Source: JBQTJN01 sp052387095 (GTDB taxonomy: Bacteria > Pseudomonadota > Alphaproteobacteria > Micavibrionales > Micavibrionaceae). Taken from it: a DNA stretch of 64,000 nt. The notes below the pieces were generated by a model, which was given only the letters and a program-made list of their open reading frames with translations, searched no databases and had not been told where the DNA came from. The number at the start of each line of letters is the position of its first letter. Positions within the stretch are counted from its first letter, which is position 1. The translations under genes were made by a program, and so were the position numbers. Of the stretch, positions 7,051-14,875 are shown one piece after another. Location: contig JBQTJN010000019.1 of assembly GCA_052387095.1 (NCBI GenBank), positions 1 to 64,000 on the forward strand, in the 5' to 3' direction.

Positions 7051-7593
7051 ATGAACGCGCGTTATAAAGACATCTACGAAAAAGAAATTATACCGGCCCT
7101 GATGGCGAAGTATGGCTATAAGAACAAATTCGAAGTGCCGAAGCTGACGAAGATCGTTCTCAATATGGGCGTGGGCGAAGCCAGCCAGAACCGCGCCTTC
7201 ATTGAAAACGCCGCGAACGATCTCAGCAAGATCGCCGGTCAGCGCGTCATGATTACACGTTCCAAGAAATCGAACGCCTCTTTCAAGATCCGCGAAAACA
7301 TGGCGATTGGCTGCAAGGTCACGCTGCGCCGTACGCACATGTACGAATTCCTCGACCGTCTCGTCACGATCGCGCTCCCGCGCGTCCGCGACTTCCGCGG
7401 CGTCAACGGCCGCAGCTTCGACGGCCGTGGCAATTACGCGATGGGTCTGACGGAACACATCATTTTCCCGGAGATCGAATACGACAAGGTCGATAAGATC
7501 CGCGGGCTGGATATCGTGATCTGCACGACCGCAAAAACCAATGACGAGGCAAAGGAGCTGCTCCGCGGCTTCAAGATGCCCTTTATAAATTAA
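7051..7593 (+). CDS. rplE: 50S ribosomal protein L5
   Basis: L5 binds 5S rRNA in the central protuberance. NMGVGEASQN (about residues 38-47) and the C-terminal GLDIVICTTAKTNDEAKELL are diagnostic; 180 residues is normal. The start is preceded by a purine-rich run (GAAAGAAAGAAAAAG) downstream of the family A element. It is followed 19 bp later by rpsN. Confidence 0.98.
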   Translation: MNARYKDIYEKEIIPALMAKYGYKNKFEVPKLTKIVLNMGVGEASQNRAFIENAANDLSKIAGQRVMITRSKKSNASFKIRENMAIGCKVTLRRTHMYEFLDRLVTIALPRVRDFRGVNGRSFDGRGNYAMGLTEHIIFPEIEYDKVDKIRGLDIVICTTAKTNDEAKELLRGFKMPFIN

Positions 7594-7612
7594 GTAAAGG
7601 AAAGAAGCGAAC

Positions 7613-7918
7613 ATGGCTAAAACTTCGATAATAGAACGCGACAAGAAGCGCCGCCGCCTGGTGAAATCAGGCGCTGTCAAGCGCGCCAAGCTGAAGGCAA
7701 TCATTAAAAATCGCGATATCCCGGCTGAAGAGCGTTTTCAGGCTGTTCTCAAGCTGGCGGAAATGCCGCGCAACGGCTCCAAGATCCGCATCCGCAACCG
7801 CTGCGCGCTCTCTGGAAGACCGCGTGCGTTCTACCGTAAATTTAACCTGTCGCGTATTGCACTGCGCGACCTGGCGTCCCGCGGCGAATTGCCCGGCGTC
7901 GTCAAGTCAAGCTGGTAA
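7613..7918 (+). CDS. rpsN: 30S ribosomal protein S14 (zinc-free type)
   Basis: S14 is a late-binding protein of the 30S head. MAKTSIIERDKKRR and NRCALSGRPRAFYRKFNLSR are diagnostic. At 101 residues it is the long form, and the CxxC pairs of the short zinc-binding form are absent. It is preceded by AAAGGAAAGAAGCG, a good ribosome-binding site. Confidence 0.97.
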   Translation: MAKTSIIERDKKRRRLVKSGAVKRAKLKAIIKNRDIPAEERFQAVLKLAEMPRNGSKIRIRNRCALSGRPRAFYRKFNLSRIALRDLASRGELPGVVKSSW

Positions 7919-7930
7919 GGAGAGACAACC

Positions 7931-8329
7931 ATGAGCATGAGCGATCCTTTAGCAGACCTGTTAACCCGCATCCGGAACGGACAGCAGGCCAACCTGCCGG
8001 TTATTGAATGTCCGCATTCAAACCTGCGCGAAAATGTGTGCAAGGTTTTGAAAGACGAGGGTTTTATCCGAGCCCATAAAACCGATGCGCGCGAGAACAA
8101 CAAGAAAGTTCTCGTCATCGAATTGAAATACGAAGAAGGAATAGGCGTTATCCGCCAGATCGACCGTGTGTCGAAGCCGGGGCGCCGCGTCTATTCGAAA
8201 GTCACTGAAATGCCGCGTTTTTATAACGGCCTCGGCATCCTGGTCGTGTCTACGCCGAATGGCGTGATGGCCGACCACAAGGCACGCGCAGCCAATGTCG
8301 GCGGCGAAATTTTATGCCAGGTATTCTAG
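7931..8329 (+). CDS. rpsH: 30S ribosomal protein S8
   Basis: S8 binds the central domain of 16S rRNA and in enterobacteria represses the spc operon. MSDPLADLLTRIRNGQ at the start and the C-terminal STPNGVMADHKARAANVGGEILCQVF are diagnostic; 132 residues is normal. AAGGAGAGACAACC precedes the start. Confidence 0.98.
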   Translation: MSMSDPLADLLTRIRNGQQANLPVIECPHSNLRENVCKVLKDEGFIRAHKTDARENNKKVLVIELKYEEGIGVIRQIDRVSKPGRRVYSKVTEMPRFYNGLGILVVSTPNGVMADHKARAANVGGEILCQVF

Positions 8330-8354
8330 GGCTGATGGGAAAAGGAACAGTATA

Positions 8355-8900
8355 ATGTCACGTGTAGGAAAAAATCCGGTTGCCATCCCTCAGGGAGTTG
8401 AGGTCCAGGTGAATGGTCAGGACGTAAAGGTCAAGGGTAAGCTGGGGGAGCAAACCCTGCGCCTTCATCATGACGTCAGCGCCAAGCTGGAAGATGAGGA
8501 TGGTCAGAAAATCATCCGTCTCACAAAGAAGAATGAAAGCGAAATCGCGCCGAAAATCTGGCCGACCATGCGCGTCCTCGTGGGCAACATGATGATCGGC
8601 GTGACCAAAGGCTACACCAAGAAACTGGAGATCAGGGGCGTCGGTTTCCGCGCCAACCTGCAGGGCACGACGCTGGTCATGGCGCTCGGTTTCTCGCACG
8701 AAATCCGCTACCCGATTCCGCAGGGCATTACGGTCAAGGTCGAGAACCAGGTCAATATCGAAGTCACCGGCATCGATAAACAAAAAGTTGGCCAGGTGGC
8801 GGCGGACATCCGCGGCTTCAAACCGCCGGAGCCGTATCAGGGTAAAGGCATCCGCTACGTCGATGAATATGTCGTGCGTAAAGAAGGCAAGAAGAAATAA
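8355..8900 (+). CDS. rplF: 50S ribosomal protein L6
   Basis: L6 sits near the sarcin-ricin loop. The protein begins MSRVGKNPVAIPQGVEV, as L6 does, so the ATG at 8355 is chosen over an in-frame ATG 60 bp upstream that would overlap rpsH; AAAAGGAACAG lies just upstream. Length 181 with the repeated L6 fold; PEPYQGKGIRYVDEYVVRKEG at the C-terminus is diagnostic. A composite family A repeat follows directly. Confidence 0.97.
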   Translation: MSRVGKNPVAIPQGVEVQVNGQDVKVKGKLGEQTLRLHHDVSAKLEDEDGQKIIRLTKKNESEIAPKIWPTMRVLVGNMMIGVTKGYTKKLEIRGVGFRANLQGTTLVMALGFSHEIRYPIPQGITVKVENQVNIEVTGIDKQKVGQVAADIRGFKPPEPYQGKGIRYVDEYVVRKEGKKK

Positions 8901-8978
8901 GGAGCAACCGGAGGTCCGGTTGGAGTAACCGAAGCCCGAAGGGCGAAGGCACGAAAATAAGAGACCGAAGGCACGAAG
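8901..8978 (+). repeat. Family A structured repeat, composite copy 5 (rplF-rplR gap)
   Basis: Three units in tandem: a truncated one forming AACCGG-aggt-CCGGTT (8905-8920), a full one at 8922-8957 with the inner stem flipped to GCCC/GGGC, and a partial GACCGAAGGCACGAAG at 8963-8978. The ribosome-binding site of rplR (AAGGA) comes after the last unit. Confidence 0.7.
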
Positions 8979-8995
8979 AAATAAGGATTGAAACA

Positions 8996-9382
8996 ATGGC
9001 AAAGAATTTAACGGCACCGCAAAGACGCAATTTCCGCACACGGAACAAGATCCGCCGCGTCAATATCGACCAGGTCGGCACGCGCCAAACGCGCCCGCGC
9101 CTATCCGTGCACCGCACCGGCCGCCAGATCTACGCGCAGATCATTGATGATGCGAAGGGCGTAACGCTCGCCGCTGCTTCAACGCTGGAAGCCGCCCTGA
9201 AGGATAAACTGAAAAAAGGTGGCGCTGACAGTGCGGCGGCTACTGAAATCGGCAAACTGATCGCCGAGCGCGCCAAGAAAGCCGGCGTGACGAAAGTTGT
9301 TTTTGACCGCGGCCGTTATTTATATCACGGCCGTGTGAAGGCTCTGGCTGACGGCGCGCGCGCCGGCGGACTGGATTTTTAA
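8996..9382 (+). CDS. rplR: 50S ribosomal protein L18
   Basis: L18 binds 5S rRNA with L5. RRNFRTRNKIRRVN near the start, RPRLSVHRTGRQIYAQIIDD (about residues 29-48) and the C-terminal FDRGRYLYHGRVKALADGAR are diagnostic. At 128 residues it is slightly longer than the usual 117-120. The start follows AAATAAGGATTGAAACA. Confidence 0.97.
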   Translation: MAKNLTAPQRRNFRTRNKIRRVNIDQVGTRQTRPRLSVHRTGRQIYAQIIDDAKGVTLAAASTLEAALKDKLKKGGADSAAATEIGKLIAERAKKAGVTKVVFDRGRYLYHGRVKALADGARAGGLDF

Positions 9383-9407
9383 AGATATATCAAGGAAGGA
9401 AGTATAA

Positions 9408-9995
9408 ATGGCCCGTGGAGCAGAGAGAGAAAGAGAAGGCGGTCGCGATCGCGATGAGCAGCCCGAACTCGTTGAACGCCTGGTCGGCATCAACCGCGTC
9501 GCAAAAGTCGTAAAAGGCGGACGCCGTTTCGGTTTTGCCGCGCTGGTCGTTGTCGGTGACGGCAAGGGCCGCGTCGGTCACGGCCACGCGAAAGCCCGCG
9601 AAGTTCCAGAAGCCATCAAGAAAGCCACCGAGCAGGCGAAACGTAAAATGATCCGCGTCCCGATGCGCGAAGGCCGTACCATCCATCATGACGTCAAGGG
9701 CCGCCACGGCGCCGGACGCGTTTATCTCCGTTCCGCCCCGCAAGGAACCGGCATTATCGCGGGCGGACCGATGCGCGCCGTGTTCGAAGCGCTCGGCATT
9801 CAGGATATCGTCGCAAAAGCGATCGGCTCCAACAACCCTTACAGCATGGTGAACGCTACGTTTGCTGCGCTCGAGGACATGCAGAGCCCGCGCCACGTCG
9901 CATCCCGCCGCGGCAAAAAGGTCGGCGACATCGTCGCAGGCCGCGAAGGCAAACCGGAAGAAGCAGACGCCGCCAAGAAACAGGACAGCGAATAA
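9408..9995 (+). CDS. rpsE: 30S ribosomal protein S5
   Basis: S5 lines the mRNA entry pore and affects decoding fidelity. VERLVGINRVAKVVKGGRR (about residues 21-39) and GRVGHGHAKAREVPEAIKKA are diagnostic. Length 195 exceeds the common 165-175, with a Glu/Arg-rich N-terminus and an acidic C-terminal tail (GREGKPEEADAAKKQDSE). AAGGAAGGAAG precedes the start. A family A repeat follows the stop. Confidence 0.97.
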   Translation: MARGAEREREGGRDRDEQPELVERLVGINRVAKVVKGGRRFGFAALVVVGDGKGRVGHGHAKAREVPEAIKKATEQAKRKMIRVPMREGRTIHHDVKGRHGAGRVYLRSAPQGTGIIAGGPMRAVFEALGIQDIVAKAIGSNNPYSMVNATFAALEDMQSPRHVASRRGKKVGDIVAGREGKPEEADAAKKQDSE

Positions 9996-9996
9996 G

Positions 9997-10031
9997 GGAG
10001 TAACCGGAGGGCGAAGCCCGAAGGCACGAAA
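9997..10031 (+). repeat. Family A structured repeat, copy 6 (rpsE-rpmD gap)
   Basis: GGAGTAACC-GGA-GGGC-GAA-GCCC-GAA-GGCACGAA, the commonest form. It begins two bases after the rpsE stop and precedes the AAAGGA ribosome-binding site of rpmD. Confidence 0.78.
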
Positions 10032-10047
10032 AAAAAGGATTTAGATT

Positions 10048-10305
10048 ATGACCGAGACAACAAAGAAAAAAGCGCCCGCGAAAGAAGCGGCAAAAGTAAA
10101 ACCGGCAGCGAAAAAATCCTCTGGCGGTAAAACCTTGCGCGTGACACAAACCGGCAGCCCGATCGGCCGCCAGGAATACCAGCGCCAGACCCTCATCGGT
10201 CTCGGCCTGAACAAGCTGCGCCGCAGCCGTGAACTTGAAGACACGCCGTCCGTGCGCGGCATGATTAAAGCAGTAAAGCACCTCGTTAAAGTAGATAAGG
10301 AGTAA
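10048..10305 (+). CDS. rpmD: 50S ribosomal protein L30 with N-terminal extension
   Basis: The L30 core begins near residue 28 (KTLRVTQTGSPIGRQ) and continues through LIGLGLNKLRRSRELEDTPSVRGMI; the family is normally about 60 residues. Here 85, because of a Lys/Ala-rich N-terminal arm (KKKAPAKEAAKVKPAAKK). The ATG at 10048 has AAAGGA upstream. Its last codon GAG and the stop TAA are the first bases of a family A repeat (10299-10334), so the present end of the protein was set by that element. Confidence 0.94.
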   Translation: MTETTKKKAPAKEAAKVKPAAKKSSGGKTLRVTQTGSPIGRQEYQRQTLIGLGLNKLRRSRELEDTPSVRGMIKAVKHLVKVDKE

Positions 10306-10334
10306 CCGGAGGGCGAAGCCCGAAGGCACGAAAA
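10299..10334 (+). repeat. Family A structured repeat, copy 7 (rpmD end to rplO)
   Basis: GGAGTAACC-GGA-GGGC-GAA-GCCC-GAA-GGCACGAAAA. It overlaps the rpmD stop codon (TAA 10303-10305) and precedes the AAAGGA site of rplO. Confidence 0.78.
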
Positions 10335-10349
10335 CAAAGGATAAGAATC

Positions 10350-10865
10350 ATGAAACTCAATGAACTGAAACCCAAAGCCGGCTCCACGAAAAAGAAAATG
10401 CGCGTCGGCCGCGGTATCGGCTCTGGCAAGGGCAAGACATCCGGGCGCGGCGTAAAAGGCCAGAAAGCCCGTACAGGCGTGTCCGGCATTCGCGGTTTCG
10501 AAGGCGGACAGATGCCGCTTTACCGTCGTCTCCCGAAGCTCGGCTTCAGCAACAGACAATTCGCGGCTAAGCTGGTTGAACTCAGCCTCTCCCGCCTGCA
10601 GGAAGCTGTTGATGCGAAACAGATCGATATCAAGAACACGCTGGATGAAGATGCGCTGGTGAAGGCCGGCGTTATCCGCCGCAAGCAGGACGGCATCAAG
10701 CTGCTCGGCAACGGCAAACTCACGGCTAAACTCAATCTCCAGCTGACCAAGGCAACAAAGTCTGCCGAGGAAGCCGTGAAAAAAGCCGGCGGCTCGATCG
10801 AATATATCGTCATCGAACGCAAGCCTGTGAAACGCGAGAAACGCGGCGCCAGGGCCGCTTCTTAA
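10350..10865 (+). CDS. rplO: 50S ribosomal protein L15
   Basis: L15 is an assembly protein of the large subunit. KLNELKPKAGSTKKKMRVGR at the N-terminus and GQKARTGVSGIRGFEGGQMP (about residues 36-55) are diagnostic. Length 171 is above the usual 145-160, with a basic tail. CAAAGGATAAGAATC precedes the ATG. The stop abuts a family B palindrome. Confidence 0.97.
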   Translation: MKLNELKPKAGSTKKKMRVGRGIGSGKGKTSGRGVKGQKARTGVSGIRGFEGGQMPLYRRLPKLGFSNRQFAAKLVELSLSRLQEAVDAKQIDIKNTLDEDALVKAGVIRRKQDGIKLLGNGKLTAKLNLQLTKATKSAEEAVKKAGGSIEYIVIERKPVKREKRGARAAS

Positions 10866-10960
10866 CGTCATTGCGAGGAGGGACAAAGTCCCGACGTGGC
10901 AATCCAGAAGGTTTTCATATGACTGGATTGCCGCGCTCATTTCATTCGCTCGCAATGACG
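10866..10960. repeat. Family B CGTCATTGCGAGG palindrome, copy 1
   Basis: CGTCATTGCGAGG at the left end is mirrored by CTCGCAATGACG at the right, and GGCAATCCAG by CTGGATTGCC, giving a long hairpin of 95 bp. It separates rplO from secY inside the operon. No T-tract, so probably not a terminator. Confidence 0.85.
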
Positions 10961-11041
10961 GGTGGTTTGACGTTTCGACCTTGCTCCCCACGCCCATTTC
11001 CTTTAATTATTTCTGAGCTTTGAAGAAAGGTTTCGCACCAC

Positions 11042-12388
11042 ATGGTCTCCGCCGTCGAACAACTGGCCCGTAACGCCAACTGGGGCGCTCTCGCCAAGGC
11101 CACTGAACTGAAACAGCGCTTGCTCTTCGTGCTCGGCGCGCTTCTCGTATATCGCCTCGGCACATATATTCCCGTGCCCGGTATCGATCCGCATGTGTGG
11201 AATGAAATTTTCACGCAAAAAGGCGGCGGCATTCTGGATATGTTCAACATGTTCTCCGGCGGCGCCTTGCAGCGCATGACCATTTTTGCCCTCAATATCA
11301 TGCCCTACATTTCCGCCTCCATCATCATGCAGCTCGGCACATCGCTCTCGCCGACTCTCGAGGCTTTGAAAAAGGAAGGCGAATCCGGCCGCGTTAAAAT
11401 CAACCAGTACACGCGTTATCTCACCGTCTTCCTCGCCGCCATCCAGGCTTACGGCCTTGCGGTCGGTCTCGAAGGCATGCAAGGGTCAAGCGGTTCCGCC
11501 GTCATCGATCCCGGCATGTTCTTCCGCATCTCCACCGTCATCACCATCGTCGGCGGCACCATTTTCCTGATGTGGCTGGGCGAGCAGATCACCGCCCGCG
11601 GCATCGGCAACGGCATTTCCCTGATCATTTTCGCAGGGATCGTCGCCGGCCTCCCCCGCGCGATCGTCAGCACACTGGAGCTTGGCCGCCAGGGGCAATT
11701 CAATTTCCTCGAAATGCTGCTGATTTCGGTCATGATCGTAGGCACGATTGTTTTCATCGTCTTCATGGAACGCTCTTACCGCCGCGTGATCGTGCAGTAC
11801 CCGAAACGGCAGATGGGCAACCGCATGTCCTCGCCCGAAACCAACCATATACCGCTTAAATTAAATACCGCCGGCGTTATCCCGCCGATTTTCGCCTCAT
11901 CCCTGCTCTTGCTGCCGCTCACCATCGTTGGTTTCAGCGGCGCCGAAGGCGGTGACATTACGGCCATGATTGCAAGATTGCTGCAACACGGCCAGCCGCT
12001 TTACATGGCGCTTTATGGCGGCCTGATCGTGTTTTTCTGCTTCTTTTATACGGCTATTGTTTTCAACCCCGAGGAAAATGCAGAAATGCTGCGCCGTTAC
12101 GGCGGCTTTATTCCGGGAATCCGCCCCGGCAACAACACGGCCGATCATCTCGACTATATTCTCACCCGCATCACTTTCATTGGCGCGGTTTATCTTTGCG
12201 CCATCTGCCTGCTCCCCGAATTCATGATCGCCCATTATGCCATGCCGTTTTATTTCGGCGGCACCGGGCTTTTGATCGTCGTTTCGGTTACGCTCGATAC
12301 GGTCGGACAGATTCATTCGCACCTGATCGCCCATCAATATGAAGGCCTGATGAAAAAAGCCAAGCTGGGCGGAAGACGCAGACCATGA
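11042..12388 (+). CDS. secY: Preprotein translocase subunit SecY
   Basis: SecY is the channel of the Sec translocon in the inner membrane. The 448-residue protein shows ten hydrophobic segments and conserved stretches such as GTYIPVPGIDP (about residue 40), MFSGGALQRMTIFALNIMPY and the cytoplasmic loop NRMSSPETNHIPLKLNTAGV. GAAAGG lies about 11 bases upstream of the ATG. The stop overlaps the adk start by 4 bp (ATGA). In the usual spc operon secY follows rplO, as here. Confidence 0.97.
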   Translation: MVSAVEQLARNANWGALAKATELKQRLLFVLGALLVYRLGTYIPVPGIDPHVWNEIFTQKGGGILDMFNMFSGGALQRMTIFALNIMPYISASIIMQLGTSLSPTLEALKKEGESGRVKINQYTRYLTVFLAAIQAYGLAVGLEGMQGSSGSAVIDPGMFFRISTVITIVGGTIFLMWLGEQITARGIGNGISLIIFAGIVAGLPRAIVSTLELGRQGQFNFLEMLLISVMIVGTIVFIVFMERSYRRVIVQYPKRQMGNRMSSPETNHIPLKLNTAGVIPPIFASSLLLLPLTIVGFSGAEGGDITAMIARLLQHGQPLYMALYGGLIVFFCFFYTAIVFNPEENAEMLRRYGGFIPGIRPGNNTADHLDYILTRITFIGAVYLCAICLLPEFMIAHYAMPFYFGGTGLLIVVSVTLDTVGQIHSHLIAHQYEGLMKKAKLGGRRRP

Positions 12389-12957
12389 CCCAGAACATCA
12401 TCATTTTCGGACCGCCCGGCGCCGGCAAGGGCACGCAGGCCACGCGCATCCAGCAGACTTACAAACTCAAGAAACTCTCGACGGGCGACATGCTGCGCGC
12501 CGAAGTCGCCAGCAAAACCCATTTCGGCCAGATCCTGCAGGATATTCTTGATAACGGCGAACTCGTCCCCGACGAGACGATCATCAAGCTGATTGAAGAT
12601 TGCGTCAGCCAGCCGGAATGCGCGAAGGGTTTTATCCTGGATGGTTTCCCGCGCACGATTCCTCAGGCCGAGGCGCTGGATAGAATGCTCGCCGAGAAAG
12701 GCAGTAAAATCCACCACGTGATTGTCCTCGAGGTCGATGACGCCGCCCTGATCGACCGCATCAAAACCCGCGCCGCCGAAACGCAAGCCGCCCGCAGCGA
12801 CGATAACGAGGAAACGCTGAAAAACCGCCTCGCGGTCTATCACAAGCAGACCGCGCCCGTGCTGCCTTATTACGAGCGCCAGGGCCTGCTGCGCAAAATC
12901 AACGGCATGCGCAGCATCGATGATGTGACGGCAGCGATTGCGAAGATTTTGAATTAA
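12385..12957 (+). CDS. adk: Adenylate kinase (short form)
   Basis: Catalyses AMP + ATP = 2 ADP in the cytoplasm. P-loop GPPGAGKGTQA (about residues 9-19), the AMP site STGDMLRAEV, and GFILDGFPRT are present. At 190 residues it is the short type without the long zinc-binding LID, as in most alphaproteobacteria. It overlaps secY by 4 bp, so translation is coupled. It is the last gene of the spc transcript before a 486-bp gap. Confidence 0.97.
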   Translation: MTQNIIIFGPPGAGKGTQATRIQQTYKLKKLSTGDMLRAEVASKTHFGQILQDILDNGELVPDETIIKLIEDCVSQPECAKGFILDGFPRTIPQAEALDRMLAEKGSKIHHVIVLEVDDAALIDRIKTRAAETQAARSDDNEETLKNRLAVYHKQTAPVLPYYERQGLLRKINGMRSIDDVTAAIAKILN

Positions 12958-13005
12958 AATAAATATCTTCAATTCCTTCAGTTCGTTTGCAGATTTTTTA
13001 TTCTT

Positions 13006-13086
13006 CGTCATCGCGAGCGAATGGAATGAGCGTGGCGATCCAGAAACTGGATTGCCGCGTCGGACTTTGTCCTCCTCGCAATGACG
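13006..13086. repeat. Family B palindrome, copy 2
   Basis: CGTCATCGCGAG at the left and CTCGCAATGACG at the right with GGCGATCCAG / CTGGATTGCC inside; 81 bp. It lies 48 bp after the adk stop. Confidence 0.85.
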
Positions 13087-13381
13087 AAGGCGCCGTAGGA
13101 ACGACCTGCCTTTTTAAAGGGAATGTGCGGGGCCGGGATGTTAAATCCCGTATGGTTTTCGCGTTCATGCCTGTAAAAACAAGCAAGCACGGGCGCCCGT
13201 GAGAGCGCTTAAAATTTCTCCCCGAACGGCCCGTCATACCGGATTGTGATGTCCATCCTTCGGCATCGGACGGCCCCTGCATGTCCAGATCCGCCGTGGG
13301 AACCGGTTCAGGGAGCAGGATAGGCAAAGGCGGGTAAAATGTCAAGGAAAATATTCCTACTATAAAACATATCAAAATAGT
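13087..13381. other. Non-coding gap between adk and the orphan gene at 13444
   Basis: No credible gene is seen; short ORFs here run through repeat sequence. GC content falls sharply after about 13330, marking the left edge of an AT-rich island. No rpmJ (L36) is present here or elsewhere in the window. Confidence 0.5.
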
Positions 13382-13410
13382 TTGACATATTTTGCATTTA
13401 TTTGTACGTA
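13382..13410 (+). promoter_or_regulatory. Candidate promoter of the orphan gene at 13444
   Basis: A perfect -35 TTGACA (13382-13387) is followed after 17 bases by TACGTA (13405-13410), a weak -10. The surrounding DNA is very AT-rich, so other -10 choices are possible. Confidence 0.4.
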
Positions 13411-13443
13411 TATGCATAAATATTAGCAAAAGAGATATAAATT

Positions 13444-13911
13444 ATGACAGAAAAAATTGCCCCCGTTAATGTGCAAAGTCCTAATCTTGATGCACGTGAA
13501 ATTGTGTATCGTACTATCACTGGAAAAATCATAAAAATTAAAGATTTCCAGCTTCCTTTGCATCTGCCCGCGCCGGATAATAATCGTTCAGCCTATATTC
13601 TGACCCTTGAGAAGGAACCCGTTGGAGATAAAAAGAAAGGCGCCCTGCGTTATATATTTTGCTATCAGGCCACCATTGAAAATTTGATAGAAGATGCTTT
13701 GGAAGTATTAAAAAAGGAGGCGAATAGTATTACAGAACATATGATTACAGCCAAAATCAATCAAACAAAATATAGATTTTATGTAAAAGGAAGTCATCCT
13801 GATATTAGCGCCAACTACAAAAAAGCCAATACTGTCGGTCTGAATTATTCGGCTGCCCGCCCGGAAAAAATTGAGCCAGATCTTCCGTATTCCGAGAATG
13901 ATTTTTATTAG
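13444..13911 (+). CDS. Orphan protein of unknown function between adk and rpsM
   Basis: A 155-residue protein I do not recognise. It has no signal peptide or membrane helix. The middle (YIFCYQATIENLIEDALEVLKKEAN) looks like a helix-rich globular segment and the C-terminus is acidic and Tyr-rich. The start is preceded by AAAAGAGATATAAATT. Base composition is much more AT-rich than the ribosomal genes on both sides, and a TTGACA box lies upstream, so it probably has its own promoter. It interrupts the spc-alpha junction and looks like a later arrival. Confidence 0.6.
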   Translation: MTEKIAPVNVQSPNLDAREIVYRTITGKIIKIKDFQLPLHLPAPDNNRSAYILTLEKEPVGDKKKGALRYIFCYQATIENLIEDALEVLKKEANSITEHMITAKINQTKYRFYVKGSHPDISANYKKANTVGLNYSAARPEKIEPDLPYSENDFY

Positions 13912-13935
13912 TGAGTTTAGGTTAAATAAAAATTA

Positions 13936-13964
13936 TTGACCCCTTCCCACTAACCCCCTATATT
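13936..13964 (+). promoter_or_regulatory. Strong promoter of the rpsM-rpsK-rpoA-rplQ operon
   Basis: TTGACC (13936-13941) and TATATT (13959-13964) are separated by exactly 17 bp, a near-consensus sigma-70 type promoter. It points to rpsM and would leave a leader of about 95 nt containing the small hairpin CTTCC-acttt-GGAAG. Because the orphan gene and repeats separate this operon from secY-adk, a local promoter makes sense. Confidence 0.7.
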
Positions 13965-14066
13965 CCGCGCTTCTTCCACTTTGGAAGCTAAATTTACGAA
14001 CTGATCCCGGGAAGCGTAATGGGCAGACGGGCGCACGGTTCGGCCAGAAATTGAAAGGAAAACGAC

Positions 14067-14444
14067 ATGGCACGTATTGCCGGGGTCAACGTACCCGATA
14101 AAAAGCGCATCCCGATCGCGCTCACCTATGTTCACGGAATCGGCCGCACGACGGCTTTCAGAATTTGCAAAAAACTGGGCGTTGATCTTCAGCAGCGCAT
14201 GGGCGAAGCCAGCGAAGAAACGCTGAACAAGCTCCGTGCCGAAATTGACCAGAGCTGCACCATCGAGGGCGACCTGCGCCGCGAAGTGTCGCTCAATATC
14301 AAGCGCCTGATGGATATGCGCTGCTACCGCGGCATCCGTCACCGCTCCGGCCTGCCCGTTCGCGGTCAGCGCACGAAAACAAACGCGCGCACGCGCAAAG
14401 GCCCGTCGAAACCGATCGCCGGCAAAAAAATGGTCACGAAATAA
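14067..14444 (+). CDS. rpsM: 30S ribosomal protein S13
   Basis: S13 bridges the subunits in the 30S head. MARIAGVNVPDKKRIPIALT and the C-terminal SGLPVRGQRTKTNARTRKGP are diagnostic; 125 residues is normal. GAAAGGAAAACGAC precedes the ATG. First gene of the alpha operon. Confidence 0.98.
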   Translation: MARIAGVNVPDKKRIPIALTYVHGIGRTTAFRICKKLGVDLQQRMGEASEETLNKLRAEIDQSCTIEGDLRREVSLNIKRLMDMRCYRGIRHRSGLPVRGQRTKTNARTRKGPSKPIAGKKMVTK

Positions 14445-14458
14445 GGGAGATCTGAGCT

Positions 14459-14866
14459 ATGGCACAACCAGCAAAAGCCGGCGCACCGGTCGCCCGCATG
14501 AAGAAGAAAGAACGCAAGAATATCGTGGTCGGAATCGCCCACGTCAATTCGACGTTCAACAACACGATGGTCACCATCAGCGACGAGCAGGGCCGCGTTA
14601 TTGCCTGGTCCTCCGCCGGCACGATGGGTTTCAAGGGTTCGCGCAAATCGACACCTTACGCCGCGCAGATGGCCGCCGAAGATGCGGGCCGCAAGGCTCA
14701 GGAACACGGTATGAAGGAGTTGGAAGTACGGGTTAAAGGTCCGGGTTCCGGACGCGAGTCCGCGCTCCGCGCCCTGCAATCGATCGGCTTCACCATCAAG
14801 CAGATCAACGACATTACACCGGTGCCGCACAATGGCTGCCGTCCGCCTAAGAGAAGAAGAGTTTAA
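14459..14866 (+). CDS. rpsK: 30S ribosomal protein S11
   Basis: S11 contacts the mRNA exit region on the platform. IAHVNSTFNNTMVTISD (about residues 26-42) and the C-terminal NGCRPPKRRRV are diagnostic. At 135 residues it is near the usual 129, with a short N-terminal addition. It starts 14 bp after rpsM behind AGGGAGATC. Confidence 0.98.
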   Translation: MAQPAKAGAPVARMKKKERKNIVVGIAHVNSTFNNTMVTISDEQGRVIAWSSAGTMGFKGSRKSTPYAAQMAAEDAGRKAQEHGMKELEVRVKGPGSGRESALRALQSIGFTIKQINDITPVPHNGCRPPKRRRV

Positions 14867-14875
14867 AATTAGTAT

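Noticed and set aside
8295..8354. Upstream ATG for rplF adding 20 residues
   Set aside because: Overlaps rpsH and gives a non-L6 N-terminus; the ATG at 8355 has a ribosome-binding site and the conserved L6 start.
10866..13086. CRISPR-like repeats
   Set aside because: The repeated units are palindromic, variably spaced and far apart, with no spacer array or cas genes.
12987..13202. 71-codon ORF after adk
   Set aside because: Runs through a family B repeat and has no family features; not rpmJ, which would show the short Cys/His zinc motif.
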